A stretch of 29,467 bases of DNA from Frankiaceae bacterium (GCA_030840545.1 JAVEEH010000025.1:1-29467); one strand, 5' to 3'; counted from the stretch's first letter, positions 7,288 through 15,195 are shown. Made by a program: numbers and translations. Notes: generated by a model from the letters alone, not told the origin.

Positions 7288-8317
7288 GCGCCGCCCTCCG
7301 ACGTTCGACTTCGGCGAGAACGCGCTGTTCGATGCCCGCCACCCGGTCGGGGTCGATGTAGCGCTTCAGCTCGCGGCCGGCCACGAAGTCGTCAAAGGCG
7401 GCTCGGGTCGGGTAAGCGGGCCGATAACCGAAGTCCTCGACGAGCCGCGTGGTGTCCACGCCCCGGCCGAACTGCAGGAACTGCATCTGCTCCGGGGAGA
7501 AGTCGACCAGGCCGACCCGGCGGAAGAGCGAACCGACCGCGGAGACGGCAGGGGACGGGATCTGTACGGCGGGGCGACCAGCCCGGCGGATCGCCTGGGA
7601 CAGCAGCAGGACACCCGAGCCGGCGACGTTGAACGTGCCGCGGCGTTGCTCGAGCACCGCACGTCGCAGCACTTCGATGCCGTCGTCTTCGTGCACGAAC
7701 TGGATGCGCGGGTCGAACCCGAGCATGCGGGGCACCGCCGGCAGCGCGAAGTAACGCGTCAGCGGTGTGTCGATGCGCGGTCCGATGAAGTTGGCAAAAC
7801 GCAACAGGGTCACGTCGACGTCGGGGCGGCGTCTGCCGAGACCGCGCACATATCCCTCGACCTCGATGGAGTCCTTGCCATAGCCGGAGCGGAACTGCGC
7901 CCGCGGCTCCATGCCTTCGGTGAACAGCGCCGGGTCGCGGGACGACGAGCCGTAGACGGCGGTTGTCGAGCGCACGACGAGCTTCTGCAACGTCGGCGCT
8001 TTCTGGCACGCCGCCAGGAGCTGCATGGTGCCGATGACGTTGATCTCTTTCATCGCGGTGCGGCCGCCCGCACCGAACGGCGTCGCGATGACACTCATGT
8101 GCACGACGGTGTCGACCTGCGCCGACGCGATCACCTTGGCGATGATGGGATTGCGGATGTCGGCCCGGACGAACTCGGTGCGACCGACGTCCTGTCGAGG
8201 CGGGACGACGTCGACGCCGATGACTCGCTCGATCGACGGGTCGGCGGACAGCAACGACGCGAGCTTCCCGCCGAGATAGCGGGAGACCCCCGTGATGAGG
8301 ACGACCCGGCTGCTCAC
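7280..8317 (-). CDS. NAD-dependent epimerase/dehydratase-type SDR with altered active-site tyrosine motif
   Basis: This 345-residue extended SDR has a Rossmann start (VVLITGVSRYLGGKL, Gly10 and Gly16), an acidic residue after strand 2 (GVD, Asp36) that favours NAD(H), and RSTTAVYGSSS for the catalytic Ser/Thr strand. Where a YxxxK motif is expected it reads GYGKDSIEVEGY: Tyr146 is present but the residue four positions on is Ser150, with Lys at +2. Mycobacterial homologues annotated galE2 look similar in my memory, so the change may be family-wide and the label UDP-galactose epimerase unsafe. GTG 8317 overlaps the stop of the preceding gene (GTGA), and its own stop overlaps the acyltransferase start, so all three are probably one transcript. 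Confidence 0.8.
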   Translation of the reverse strand: MSSRVVLITGVSRYLGGKLASLLSADPSIERVIGVDVVPPRQDVGRTEFVRADIRNPIIAKVIASAQVDTVVHMSVIATPFGAGGRTAMKEINVIGTMQLLAACQKAPTLQKLVVRSTTAVYGSSSRDPALFTEGMEPRAQFRSGYGKDSIEVEGYVRGLGRRRPDVDVTLLRFANFIGPRIDTPLTRYFALPAVPRMLGFDPRIQFVHEDDGIEVLRRAVLEQRRGTFNVAGSGVLLLSQAIRRAGRPAVQIPSPAVSAVGSLFRRVGLVDFSPEQMQFLQFGRGVDTTRLVEDFGYRPAYPTRAAFDDFVAGRELKRYIDPDRVAGIEQRVLAEVERRRAAHA

Positions 8318-9192
8318 GCCGGCGCCGTCGTGATGGCGGCCCGGGCGCCGGCCTGCGGCTGGGGAGCGCGCGCGATGACGATCGGGTCACCGCGGGTGAC
8401 CCGCAGCTCCTGGTTGGCGCGCCCTGCGTTGACGGCGAGCTGGATGGCGCGGAACGAGTCCTCGCACAACGACAGCCGGCCCCGGGCCACCTCACCGAAG
8501 CTGAGAGTGAAGGGCACCGTCAGCGTGCGGCCGTTGCAGCGCAGCTCGACGGTGTCGCCGAGGGCGATGCCGGCGGCCTCGAGGTCGGAGCGGGCGAGGT
8601 TGAGCGACACGTTGCCGAAGTGGTCGACCGCGCGGATCTCCGCGTGGACATGGTCGTCGTCGACCGTCGCCGTACGGATCGCGAGCCGCACGAGGTCGCC
8701 GACCTCGACCGCCGGCCCGACGTCCTCCAGCGGCCGGCCGTTGGCCAGATGGGCGGCGACCGGTGCGAAGACGTCGCGGCCGCGGAACGTCGCGTGGATC
8801 TGCGCAAGCCAGAGCTCGGCGTTGGCCAGCTCGACCGCACGCTTGGCGCCGCCGCGCGCCTCCCACGCGTGGGAGAGCAGGCCGTTGTCGGGGCCGACGA
8901 AGATCGAGCCGTCGGCGCTGCGGACGGCGACGCCGCGGGCCGCCGTGGCGTGTTGCGGGTCGACCATCGCGAGGTGCACGGCAACCGGCAGGAACGGCAT
9001 GGCCGCGGTCAGCGAGTGCGCGCCCGCCTCGACGTCCTGCGGCGCGATGAGATGGCAGATGTCGATGATGCGTGTCTGCGGAGCGATGCCGGCGATGACG
9101 CCCTTGCATACGCCGACAAACACGTCATCGTGCCCGTAGTCGGACAGGAAGGTGACCCAGTCATAACGGTCCGGGGCGGCAGCGCGCGCCAC
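8314..9192 (-). CDS. SAM hydroxide adenosyltransferase (DUF62) family protein, catalytic residues altered
   Basis: The 292-residue protein has the family landmarks: FLSDYGHDDVFVGVCKGVI near the N-terminus, GPDNGLLS (100-107), GRDVFAPVAAHLA (138-150) and AVDHFGNVSLNL in the C-terminal beta domain. Characterised members hydrolyse S-adenosylmethionine to adenosine and methionine with an Asp-Arg-His triad (recollection). Asp78 in VDP is present. The usual VDPGVGxxRR reads VDPQHATAAR, putting Ala85 where Arg is expected, and the usual FHGRD reads FRGRD, putting Arg137 at the His position. It also lacks the tyrosine of fluorinase/chlorinase relatives. Activity is therefore doubtful or different. 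GTG 9192 lies seven bases after the bS22 stop; it overlaps the SDR start by four bases. Confidence 0.82.
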   Translation of the reverse strand: MARAAAPDRYDWVTFLSDYGHDDVFVGVCKGVIAGIAPQTRIIDICHLIAPQDVEAGAHSLTAAMPFLPVAVHLAMVDPQHATAARGVAVRSADGSIFVGPDNGLLSHAWEARGGAKRAVELANAELWLAQIHATFRGRDVFAPVAAHLANGRPLEDVGPAVEVGDLVRLAIRTATVDDDHVHAEIRAVDHFGNVSLNLARSDLEAAGIALGDTVELRCNGRTLTVPFTLSFGEVARGRLSLCEDSFRAIQLAVNAGRANQELRVTRGDPIVIARAPQPQAGARAAITTAPA

Positions 9193-9199
9193 GACGAAG

Positions 9200-9298
9200 C
9201 TACTTCTTGTTACGACGCTGGACGCGCGTCTTCTTCAGCAGCTTGCGGTGCTTCTTCTTCGCCATGCGCTTGCGACGCTTCTTGATGACTGAACCCAC
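9200..9298 (-). CDS. Small ribosomal subunit protein bS22 (AURKAIP1/COX24 domain)
   Basis: This 32-residue, extremely basic protein starts VGSVIKKRRKRMAKKKH and ends QRRNKK. It matches the tiny actinobacterial AURKAIP1/COX24-type protein (Rv0500B in M. tuberculosis) that ribosome structures of mycobacteria identified as bS22, a small-subunit protein near the decoding region (recollection). The GTG start at 9298 has GAGGGG upstream. It lies 55 bases after the HTH gene and just before the SAM-hydrolase-family gene, and is probably cotranscribed with both. Confidence 0.9.
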   Translation of the reverse strand: MGSVIKKRRKRMAKKKHRKLLKKTRVQRRNKK

Positions 9299-9353
9299 GC
9301 GGAGCCCCTCGAGATGACGAACACGACCGGAGGGGCCAGGCTACCCCGGTTGG

Positions 9354-9569
9354 CTAAGCCGTCTCGACGTAGGAACCGGCCAGGTAGTCGTTGACCGCCT
9401 GCTCAGGCACCCGGAAGGAGCGACCGACTCGGACGGCGGGCAGGGTCCCGCCGTGTACCAGCCGATACACCGTCATCTTGGACACCCGCATCAGGGACGC
9501 GACCTCCGCCACGGTCAGGAACCGGAGCTCGGCGAGGGGTCGCTCACCTCCCGCACTGGTAGCGGACAT
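9354..9569 (-). CDS. Excisionase-type helix-turn-helix DNA-binding protein
   Basis: The 71-residue protein is one winged-helix domain of the excisionase/MerR-like class: LTVAEVASLMRVSKMTVYRLVHGG (18-41) is the helix-turn-helix and VRVGRSFRVPEQAV the wing. It corresponds to Rv0500A of M. tuberculosis and, I believe, BdtA of S. coelicolor, not to BldC, whose sequence differs. A single small domain without phage genes nearby argues for a chromosomal regulator rather than a true excisionase. ATG 9569 is preferred over more upstream in-frame codons because the domain begins soon after and the extra residues are Arg-rich shadow. A promoter-like pair lies at 9642-9670. Targets are unknown. Confidence 0.82.
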   Translation of the reverse strand: MSATSAGGERPLAELRFLTVAEVASLMRVSKMTVYRLVHGGTLPAVRVGRSFRVPEQAVNDYLAGSYVETA

Positions 9570-9641
9570 GCTGCACCGCCTTCTCACGCGCCGGCACCGG
9601 CTTCCCCACCGGCGCACTGAGCCACGCGTGCACTGTGTCAA

Positions 9642-9670
9642 AGAGTAGCGGCGTGACTGCTGCGCGTCAC
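9642..9670 (-). promoter_or_regulatory. Candidate housekeeping promoter for the HTH-bS22 operon
   Basis: On the minus strand, GTGACG (9670-9665), 17 bases, then TACTCT (9647-9642). The -10 fits TANNNT, and the -35 matches TTGACA at TGAC. A start near 9635 would give a leader of about 65 bases before ATG 9569. A perfect TTGACA also occurs just downstream (9641-9636) but has no -10 at the right distance. Confidence 0.4.
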
Positions 9671-9706
9671 GGGGCAGGTGGGGCGAACCTTGTTCCCCCG
9701 AACGGC

Positions 9707-10504
9707 CTAGTGGGGCTGACTCCCGTCCAACCGCCGCAAAAGGTACGCCGCGAGGGGCAGATAGGCGGCCGGGGCCACGTTGTCGTCGAGCGGCACCGCC
9801 ACCTCGAGCTTGCCTTCCACGGCGCCCACGAACAGCGCCGGGTCGTTGCTGTCCGCGAAGCCCACGGTCCGCAGCCCGGCCTGCCCGGCCACCCCCGCCC
9901 AGCCGTGGTCACCGACGACCAGGTCGGGCGGCTCTGCGGCGGCGGCGAGCACGGTCACCATCGGCTCGGGAGCGTGGGTGTGCAGCAGGTCGCCGCCGGT
10001 GCCGAGCGTCGCGATGCCGCCGACGTAGCGGATCCGCCGGTGGCCGGCCGGCACCTGCACCCACTGCTCGGCGGCCGGGGTGATGACGGTGCAGCCAGCC
10101 GCCTCCAGGGCCGCGGCGACCGGCAGATAGAGCGCGAGCAGGCCGGTCGGGTGTCCGGTGGCCAGCAGCACCCGGCCGCGGTCCGCTGCCACGGCGGCGA
10201 TGAGCTCCGCGGCGGCACCCAGCGCGTCGACGCACAGCGGCGGGTCGATGGTGTCGCTCCCGCCGTCGCGGGACGGGGCGGGGTCGCCCCCGACCCGCTC
10301 GGCGACCACGGTCAGCACCTCCTGGAACGTCCAGGCCCGGCCCAGCTCGAGGCCGAACCAGTAGTCCGGGTCGCGGTCGAGCATCTTCTGCACATTGGCG
10401 AGGTTGCTCTGCCGAGCCGTCGCCACGTTGCCCGCAATGCGGCTCTCGACCAGGTGCGCGACGAGCTGCTCGCGCGAAGGCGCCGGTGGCAGCCGGACGG
10501 TCAT
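9707..10504 (-). CDS. Conserved actinobacterial protein annotated as phosphatase
   Basis: The 265-residue protein begins with a helical region (about 1-45, SRIAGNVATARQSNLANVQ). It continues with alternating hydrophobic strands and Gly-rich turns, including RVLLATGHPTGLL, VVGDHGWAGVAG and ALFVGAVEGKLEVAVPLDD. I do not recognise the catalytic motif of any defined phosphatase class. The product name phosphatase comes from my memory of how Streptomyces orthologues at this locus are annotated, and should be treated as provisional. Its ATG overlaps the AcuC stop by four bases (ATGA), so it is translationally coupled to the deacetylase. That linkage makes a role in acyl or nucleotide-sugar metabolism possible but not shown. 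Confidence 0.6.
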   Translation of the reverse strand: MTVRLPPAPSREQLVAHLVESRIAGNVATARQSNLANVQKMLDRDPDYWFGLELGRAWTFQEVLTVVAERVGGDPAPSRDGGSDTIDPPLCVDALGAAAELIAAVAADRGRVLLATGHPTGLLALYLPVAAALEAAGCTVITPAAEQWVQVPAGHRRIRYVGGIATLGTGGDLLHTHAPEPMVTVLAAAAEPPDLVVGDHGWAGVAGQAGLRTVGFADSNDPALFVGAVEGKLEVAVPLDDNVAPAAYLPLAAYLLRRLDGSQPH

Positions 10505-11682
10505 GCCACCGCCGGGTCGAGCCCGTAGGACGCGAACACGGCCTCGCGCGTCGTGCGGATCGCCGTATCCGCCGGGTCGGTCGCCGTGCCGGCGGTCCAG
10601 GACCGAAACGTCGCCGGCCGCCCGTCACCCATGCGCAGCGGAGCGTGGCTTCCGGTCCGCTGCAGCACGAAGTCCCGCCAGTCCTGCGGTGTCTCGCCCT
10701 CGGGGTCGAGCGGTGAGCCGGCGGCCTCGGCAAGCAGATGCGTCCAGGTCCGGGGCACTACCCGCACGAGCTCGTAGCCGCCCCCTCCGGTCGCGACCCA
10801 ACGGCCGTCACAGACCTCGTGCGCGAGACCGTGCAGGAGCGCGTGCGCCGTCCGCTGGCCGTCGACCGAGACGAGCAGGTTGGCGAGTGGGTCGAGTGCG
10901 TGCGAGTCGCAGCCGTGCTGGGAGAAGAGGTACGCCGGGCTGAAGGCCCGGACCAACGGGACAACGACGGCGTGAAGGGCCCGTAACCACCCGTCGTCGC
11001 CCGTGCCGGCGGGCAACGCGACATTGACCGCGCTTCCTTGCGCCCCCGGACCTCCGGTCTCGTGGGGGAAGCCGGTGCCCGGGAACAACGTGCGCCCCGA
11101 CTCGTGCACGCTGATCGTGAGGACGCGCGGGTCGTCCCAGAACGCGGCCTGCACGCCGTCACCGTGATGAACGTCGATGTCGACATAGGCGACCCGTTCG
11201 ACGCCCTGGTCCAGCAGCCAGGCGATGGCGATTGCCGGGTCGTTGTAGATGCAGAAGCCCGAGGCACTCGCGGCCATGGCGTGATGCAGACCGCCGGCGA
11301 CGTTGACAGCGTGCTCATGCCGGCCGGCGTGGACCGCGCGGACGGCAGTGAGCGTGGCTCCCGCCACGAGCGCCGACGCATCGTGCATCCCCGCGAAGAT
11401 GGGGTCATCCGGGGTGCCCAGACCGTGCGCGAGGTCGGCACCGAGGGTGTCGCCGGCGCGCCGGACGGCGGCGATGTAGTCCGGCGTGTGCACCAGCCCG
11501 AGCTCGGCGTCGGTTGCCGGAGTCACGCCGAGAAGCTCGACGGTGGGCAGGTCGAGCACCCCCAGCGCGCGGGCGAGAGCGATCGTCAGCTCGACACGGA
11601 CCGGGGCGAGGGGGTGCCCGGGTCCGAAGTCATAGCCGATCAGCGCGTCATCCCAGGGGACACCCAGCGACCGGCTCACCAC
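10501..11682 (-). CDS. acuC: AcuC-type class I histone deacetylase family protein
   Basis: The 393-residue enzyme has the zinc deacetylase core. The general-base pair is His133-His134 in GGLHHAM. The zinc ligands are Asp170 and His172 in VDIDVHHGDG and Asp259 in SQHGCDSHALDP, and the transition-state tyrosine is in the GGGGY motif. Bacterial AcuC removes acetyl groups from protein lysines, classically reactivating acetyl-CoA synthetase; here the substrate is inferred. All catalytic residues look intact. Two tandem GTG codons (11682 and 11679) can start it, and neither is better supported. It lies 39 bases downstream of the cupredoxin gene and overlaps the following phosphatase-like gene by four bases. 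Confidence 0.88.
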   Translation of the reverse strand: MVSRSLGVPWDDALIGYDFGPGHPLAPVRVELTIALARALGVLDLPTVELLGVTPATDAELGLVHTPDYIAAVRRAGDTLGADLAHGLGTPDDPIFAGMHDASALVAGATLTAVRAVHAGRHEHAVNVAGGLHHAMAASASGFCIYNDPAIAIAWLLDQGVERVAYVDIDVHHGDGVQAAFWDDPRVLTISVHESGRTLFPGTGFPHETGGPGAQGSAVNVALPAGTGDDGWLRALHAVVVPLVRAFSPAYLFSQHGCDSHALDPLANLLVSVDGQRTAHALLHGLAHEVCDGRWVATGGGGYELVRVVPRTWTHLLAEAAGSPLDPEGETPQDWRDFVLQRTGSHAPLRMGDGRPATFRSWTAGTATDPADTAIRTTREAVFASYGLDPAVA

Positions 11683-11721
11683 CCCATCCTGCCGGATCCG
11701 GCTGCCCGCGATGCCGCTGCT

Positions 11722-12147
11722 TCAGCGCTTGACGATGATCCGGCCGGTCATGCCGAACGCCTCGTGCGCTGAGCAGAAGTAGCTGTAGCTGCCGGCCCGC
11801 CGGAACACCGTCGTGAAGATCGTGGCCCCGTCGGACTTGGTGAGCTTCGTCGTACCGCCGTGCGGGAGGACCACGTCATGGCCTGGGCACGGCACGACCG
11901 CGTCGCAGGCGGTGTCCTGGTAAACCCACCTGACCCGGGTGCCGACTTTGACCGTTGTCGCGTGGTCGCTGTCCGTGGGCGCACAGATCGTCGCGGTGGC
12001 GGCGCAGAAGCGGAAGTTGTCGGCCTGGACGAGGACCGTCCGGCTGCTTGCTGCGGACCTCGCCGGCTGCGCCGTCGCCGGCCCGGTCGTGACCGCGACG
12101 TTGGCGGCGACGAGCGCGGCCGCAGCCAGCACCAGCGTTCTCGGCAT
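11722..12147 (-). CDS. Secreted cupredoxin (type 1 copper protein)
   Basis: This 141-residue protein has a signal peptide (hydrophobic 4-26, cleavage near TAQPA) and a plastocyanin-like domain. The type 1 copper ligands are all visible: His90 in PCPGHDV, and Cys125, His128 and Met133 in YFCSAHEAFGM. It also has extra cysteines (48, 55, 81, 87) that could form disulfides outside the cell. Such proteins carry single electrons or bind copper in the envelope; the partner is not identifiable. Start ATG 12147 has no evident ribosome-binding site. It sits between proC and acuC on the same strand, 32 bases after the proC stop, with no obvious functional link. Confidence 0.85.
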   Translation of the reverse strand: MPRTLVLAAAALVAANVAVTTGPATAQPARSAASSRTVLVQADNFRFCAATATICAPTDSDHATTVKVGTRVRWVYQDTACDAVVPCPGHDVVLPHGGTTKLTKSDGATIFTTVFRRAGSYSYFCSAHEAFGMTGRIIVKR

Positions 12148-12179
12148 AAGTCAGGACACGTCCGGCGAGCCGAACCGGT

Positions 12180-13010
12180 TCAGTCCTGACCGGCTGCGAG
12201 CTCCCGGGACCGGTCCCGGGCCGCCTCGAGCGCGGACAGCAACGCGGCCCGGACGCCGTGGTTCTCGAGTTCGCGGATCGCGGCGATCGTCGTCCCGCCG
12301 GGAGAGGTGACAGCCTCCCGCAGCTGCACCGGGTGCTCGCCGGACTCCCGCAGCATGATCGCGGAGCCGACCGCGGTCTGGACGATCAGCTCGGCGGCGA
12401 CCGCGCGGGGCAGCCCGAGCAGGATGCCCGCGTCGATCATGGCTTCGACGAGGAAGAAGAAGTAGGCGGGCCCGCTGCCCGACAGGGCGGTCACGGCGTC
12501 GAGCTGGGTCTCGGGCACCCGGATGACCTTGCCGACCGGACGCAGCAGGGCCTCGGTGCGCGCGAGGTGCTCCTCGGTCGCGTGGGCTCCGGCGGAGATG
12601 GCACTCATCGCCTGGTCGACGAAGACAGGTGTGTTGCTCATGACCCGTACGACGGGAGTGCCTTCAGCCAGCCGTTTCTCGAGAAACGCCGTCGGGATGC
12701 CGGCCGCGATGGTGATGACCAGGTTGCGGGGCGTGACGGCAGGGGCCAGGTCGTCGAGCAGTGCCGTCATCTCCTGCGGCTTGACCGCGACGAGCAGGGT
12801 GTCGGCCAGCTCGGCGGCGGCGGCCGTGCCGACGCCCTGCACGCCGTAGCGCTCCTCGAGCAGCTTGGTGCGCTCGTCGTGTCGCTCGGTGAAGAGGAGA
12901 TCGGCCGGTTCGCGACCGGCTCTGAGCAGGCCGGACATCAGGGCCTCGCCCATCTTGCCCGCGCCGAGGATCGCGACCCGCTCGCCGCTGGTGTCGCTCG
13001 TCGTACTCAT
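12180..13010 (-). CDS. proC: Pyrroline-5-carboxylate reductase
   Basis: The 276-residue enzyme catalyses the last step of proline synthesis, reducing pyrroline-5-carboxylate with NAD(P)H. It shows an N-terminal Rossmann motif (VAILGAGKMGEALMSGL, 12-28), VAVKPQEM and RVMSNTPVFV. The C-terminal dimer domain carries ALSGSGPAYFFFLVEAM and the family signature TSPGGTTIAA. Length and motifs are normal. ATG 13010 is chosen because it sits just before the Rossmann strand; the open frame upstream runs into the DUF222 gene out of frame. A proline dehydrogenase that produces the same intermediate in the opposite direction is encoded 2.2 kb away (15196-16116). Confidence 0.93.
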   Translation of the reverse strand: MSTTSDTSGERVAILGAGKMGEALMSGLLRAGREPADLLFTERHDERTKLLEERYGVQGVGTAAAAELADTLLVAVKPQEMTALLDDLAPAVTPRNLVITIAAGIPTAFLEKRLAEGTPVVRVMSNTPVFVDQAMSAISAGAHATEEHLARTEALLRPVGKVIRVPETQLDAVTALSGSGPAYFFFLVEAMIDAGILLGLPRAVAAELIVQTAVGSAIMLRESGEHPVQLREAVTSPGGTTIAAIRELENHGVRAALLSALEAARDRSRELAAGQD

Positions 13011-13053
13011 GAAGGCATGGTCCCACGACGGTGGAGCCGGCTGCTCGACGTCG

Positions 13054-14400
13054 TTAGGGGCCGAGGCGGTAGTCGTAGGGCTCGATGGTGAGGGTCTGGC
13101 CGAGTGGGGTGAGCCATTCGATGCTGCCGTCGGGTCTTCGGGTGGCGAGGAAGCCGCCGAAGGTTTTGGCTCGGTGCCAGCCTCGGTCCATCGGGGCGAT
13201 GTTGGCGGTGATGGTTCGCCCGAGCGGGAAGGTGATGAGATGTTCGCCGTCGCAGCGGACGGCGGGGACGGTGGAGTGCGGGCCGACGCTGGTGACGTAG
13301 GCGGTGTCGGCGTGGGCGTGCAAGGGCGCCGGGATGCGCCAGGTGGTGGGGTTGCGGTCGAGTAGCTGCCCGGTGTCACCGTCGATGGTCAGCCAGCGCA
13401 GTTTCGCCTCGTGGGCCATCGCCCGGACGGTCTCGATCGGGACCGGACCGACGCCGGGGATCTCCGCCGGGCTGTCGGCGAGGCCGAGCATCGCCTCGGG
13501 GGTGGCGCAGATCTGGACTTCGACCGGCCGGCCGTGCTCGGTCGGGCGGGCGCCGGTGAGCCGCCCGGACAGGTAACCCTCGGCCATCACCCGCAGCCCT
13601 TCCGCGCGTAGCACCCCGAGCGGACGCGGGTCACCGGCGTGCTTGCGGTCCAACGCGTAACGGTCGACCGCTTTCTTCACGATCACCGCGTCCAGCAACG
13701 GCATCCGGGCGGTCAGCCACGCCATCGCGTCGTCGTCGGCGTCCATCCCGACGTCGGAGTCCTTCGCCGCGTCGGCGTGACGGTCGCGCAGCGTGCGCGG
13801 GTGAACTTTCGCGACCGCGCGCCGGACCCGGCGTGCGAACTCGTGCACGCTCAGCGTCTCCGCGTCGGCCAACACCAGTTGCTCCACCGCCGCGCACGCC
13901 GCCGGGTCGAGCCGGCCGGTGCCGGCGACGATCTTCGCGACATGCCGGACGGTGATCAACCCATCCGCGAACAGCGCCCGTGTCCCCAGCAGATGCGTCG
14001 CCAACCGCCGCGCCCGGTAGACGTCGGTCTGCGCCGCCCCCAACGGGATCCGCAACGCCACCGTCAACTCATGCGGCGCCGAGTCCACGTCCCGGAAGTC
14101 CCGCGCGGTCTCCTTCGCGCCGGCCAAGGCGAAGATCGCCGCCGCCTTCCGAGCCGCCTGAAACGACTCCGCGCGATCCAACAACCGGATGTAGCGCGGC
14201 ATGTCCCCGGGCCCGAGCTCGGCCTGGTCGACCATCGCCAACAACGCCGCCGACCACGCCCCGAACGGCTGCGCGTCGATCCACCGCAACACCACACCCG
14301 CCGGAACGCCCGACCCGTTCCACCGCGAACAATCCAACGCCGGGCCGTCCAACGCCATGGCGAACACCTCGTCCGGGACCTCCACCGGGATCTGCGCCAT
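13054..14400 (-). CDS. DUF222 / 13E12-repeat family protein with degenerate HNH domain
   Basis: The 448-residue protein belongs to the DUF222 (13E12) family common in Actinobacteria: a helical N-terminal region with the typical AARKAAAIFALAGA, LFADGLITVRHVAKIVAGT and RRVRRAVAKVHP stretches, followed by a C-terminal HNH-like region. In that region CDGEH, NIAPMDRGWHRAKT and WLTPLGQ align with the usual CDLDH, N-L-x-x-L-C-x-x-HHRLKT and P-x-G pattern. The N and the outer His residues remain, but the CRFPGC cysteines and the LC cysteine are missing, so the structural zinc site appears lost. Start ATG 14400 has TAGATT six bases upstream and no Shine-Dalgarno. It lies between proC and a divergent methyltransferase. 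Function of the family is not established. Confidence 0.82.
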   Translation of the reverse strand: MAQIPVEVPDEVFAMALDGPALDCSRWNGSGVPAGVVLRWIDAQPFGAWSAALLAMVDQAELGPGDMPRYIRLLDRAESFQAARKAAAIFALAGAKETARDFRDVDSAPHELTVALRIPLGAAQTDVYRARRLATHLLGTRALFADGLITVRHVAKIVAGTGRLDPAACAAVEQLVLADAETLSVHEFARRVRRAVAKVHPRTLRDRHADAAKDSDVGMDADDDAMAWLTARMPLLDAVIVKKAVDRYALDRKHAGDPRPLGVLRAEGLRVMAEGYLSGRLTGARPTEHGRPVEVQICATPEAMLGLADSPAEIPGVGPVPIETVRAMAHEAKLRWLTIDGDTGQLLDRNPTTWRIPAPLHAHADTAYVTSVGPHSTVPAVRCDGEHLITFPLGRTITANIAPMDRGWHRAKTFGGFLATRRPDGSIEWLTPLGQTLTIEPYDYRLGP

Positions 14401-14406
14401 GACCGA

Positions 14407-14412
14407 AATCTA
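14407..14412 (-). promoter_or_regulatory. Putative -10 hexamer of a leaderless promoter for the DUF222 gene
   Basis: TAGATT on the minus strand is followed by six bases and ATG 14400. No ribosome-binding site is present. The -35 is not evident. Confidence 0.45.
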
Positions 14413-14525
14413 CGGTGAGGGTCCGACAGTTTCCGCCCCAGAAAGGCCTGTGAACAAAGAAGTTTCCAGCGATCGAGCACCGGCGCACTCCGCCAGGGAA
14501 TACTCAATGCCAGGAGGGGATGGCC

Positions 14526-15146
14526 ATGGCGTTTTACCAGGACCGGGTGCTGCCCCGGTTCATCAACGTCGTGATGAACACGAAGCAGACACGCGAGATC
14601 CGCAGCCGCGTCTGCGGGGAGTTGAAGGGCGATGTGGTCGAGATCGGCTTCGGCACGGGCCACAACCTGCCGTTCCTGCCGACCGCGGTGACACACCTGC
14701 GCGCCGTCGAACCATCGGCGAGTTCGGTCCAGCTGGCGGGACGCCGCATCGCGGCGTCGCGGGTGCCGGTCGAGGTCGTTGGTTTAGATGGCCAGTCACT
14801 GTCGCTTGCCGATCACTCGGCGGATGCCGTGCTGTGCACGTGGAGTCTGTGCACGATTCCGGACCCATATGCTGCGGTGCGGGAAATGCGGCGGATTCTG
14901 CGCCCAGGTGGACGCCTGCACTTCATCGAGCACGGGCGCGCCCCCGACGAGAACGTACGGCGCTGGCAGGATCGGCTCAACGGATTCCAGAACCGCATCG
15001 GCGGCGGGTGCAACCTCAACCGGGACATCCCGAGCATCATCGAAGCCGGAGGCTTCACCGTGGCGAGCCTCGACACCTACTACGGGAAGGGTGAACCCAA
15101 GCCCTACGCCTACATGTACGAAGGCCGGGCCGTCGCCAAACCTTAG
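14526..15146 (+). CDS. Class I SAM-dependent methyltransferase
   Basis: This 206-residue enzyme has the SAM-binding glycine loop VVEIGFGTGHN (38-47), an acidic end of strand 2 (AVEPS), a motif II region DAVLCTWSLCTIPDP and motif III ILRPGGRLHFIEHG. The overall pattern resembles small UbiE or phosphatidylethanolamine-methyltransferase-like proteins, and the EHG plus WQDRLN segment is typical of that group. The substrate is not defined. ATG 14526 is chosen because AGGAGG (14512-14517) is eight bases upstream; ATG 14520 would leave only two. It is transcribed divergently from the DUF222 gene across 125 bases and converges on the proline dehydrogenase gene. Confidence 0.83.
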   Translation: MAFYQDRVLPRFINVVMNTKQTREIRSRVCGELKGDVVEIGFGTGHNLPFLPTAVTHLRAVEPSASSVQLAGRRIAASRVPVEVVGLDGQSLSLADHSADAVLCTWSLCTIPDPYAAVREMRRILRPGGRLHFIEHGRAPDENVRRWQDRLNGFQNRIGGGCNLNRDIPSIIEAGGFTVASLDTYYGKGEPKPYAYMYEGRAVAKP

Positions 15147-15195
15147 GTGGCATTGTTCCCCGACAGGTTCGAGCCGTCAGTCACGAGCGGCCGCC

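Noticed and set aside
7100..9139. A 679-codon open frame on the plus strand, antisense to three genes.
   Set aside because: It lies opposite three well-supported minus-strand genes and has Arg/Asp/Gly-rich composition without motifs. Such long antisense frames are expected in GC-rich DNA with third-position GC bias.
9354..9569. Excisionase-type HTH as a sign of a prophage or integrative element.
   Set aside because: No integrase, phage gene, attachment-site repeat or tRNA is nearby, and the gene sits in a conserved housekeeping neighbourhood next to bS22.
9636..9641. A perfect TTGACA on the minus strand as a -35 for the HTH gene.
   Set aside because: Seventeen bases downstream the sequence is AGTGCG, not a -10. 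The TACTCT at 9642-9647 with GTGACG upstream is the better pair.
13054..14400. DUF222 gene as an inserted mobile element.
   Set aside because: I saw no terminal inverted repeats, target duplication or partner recombinase at 13010-13060 or 14400-14526. Mobility of the family cannot be judged from one copy.
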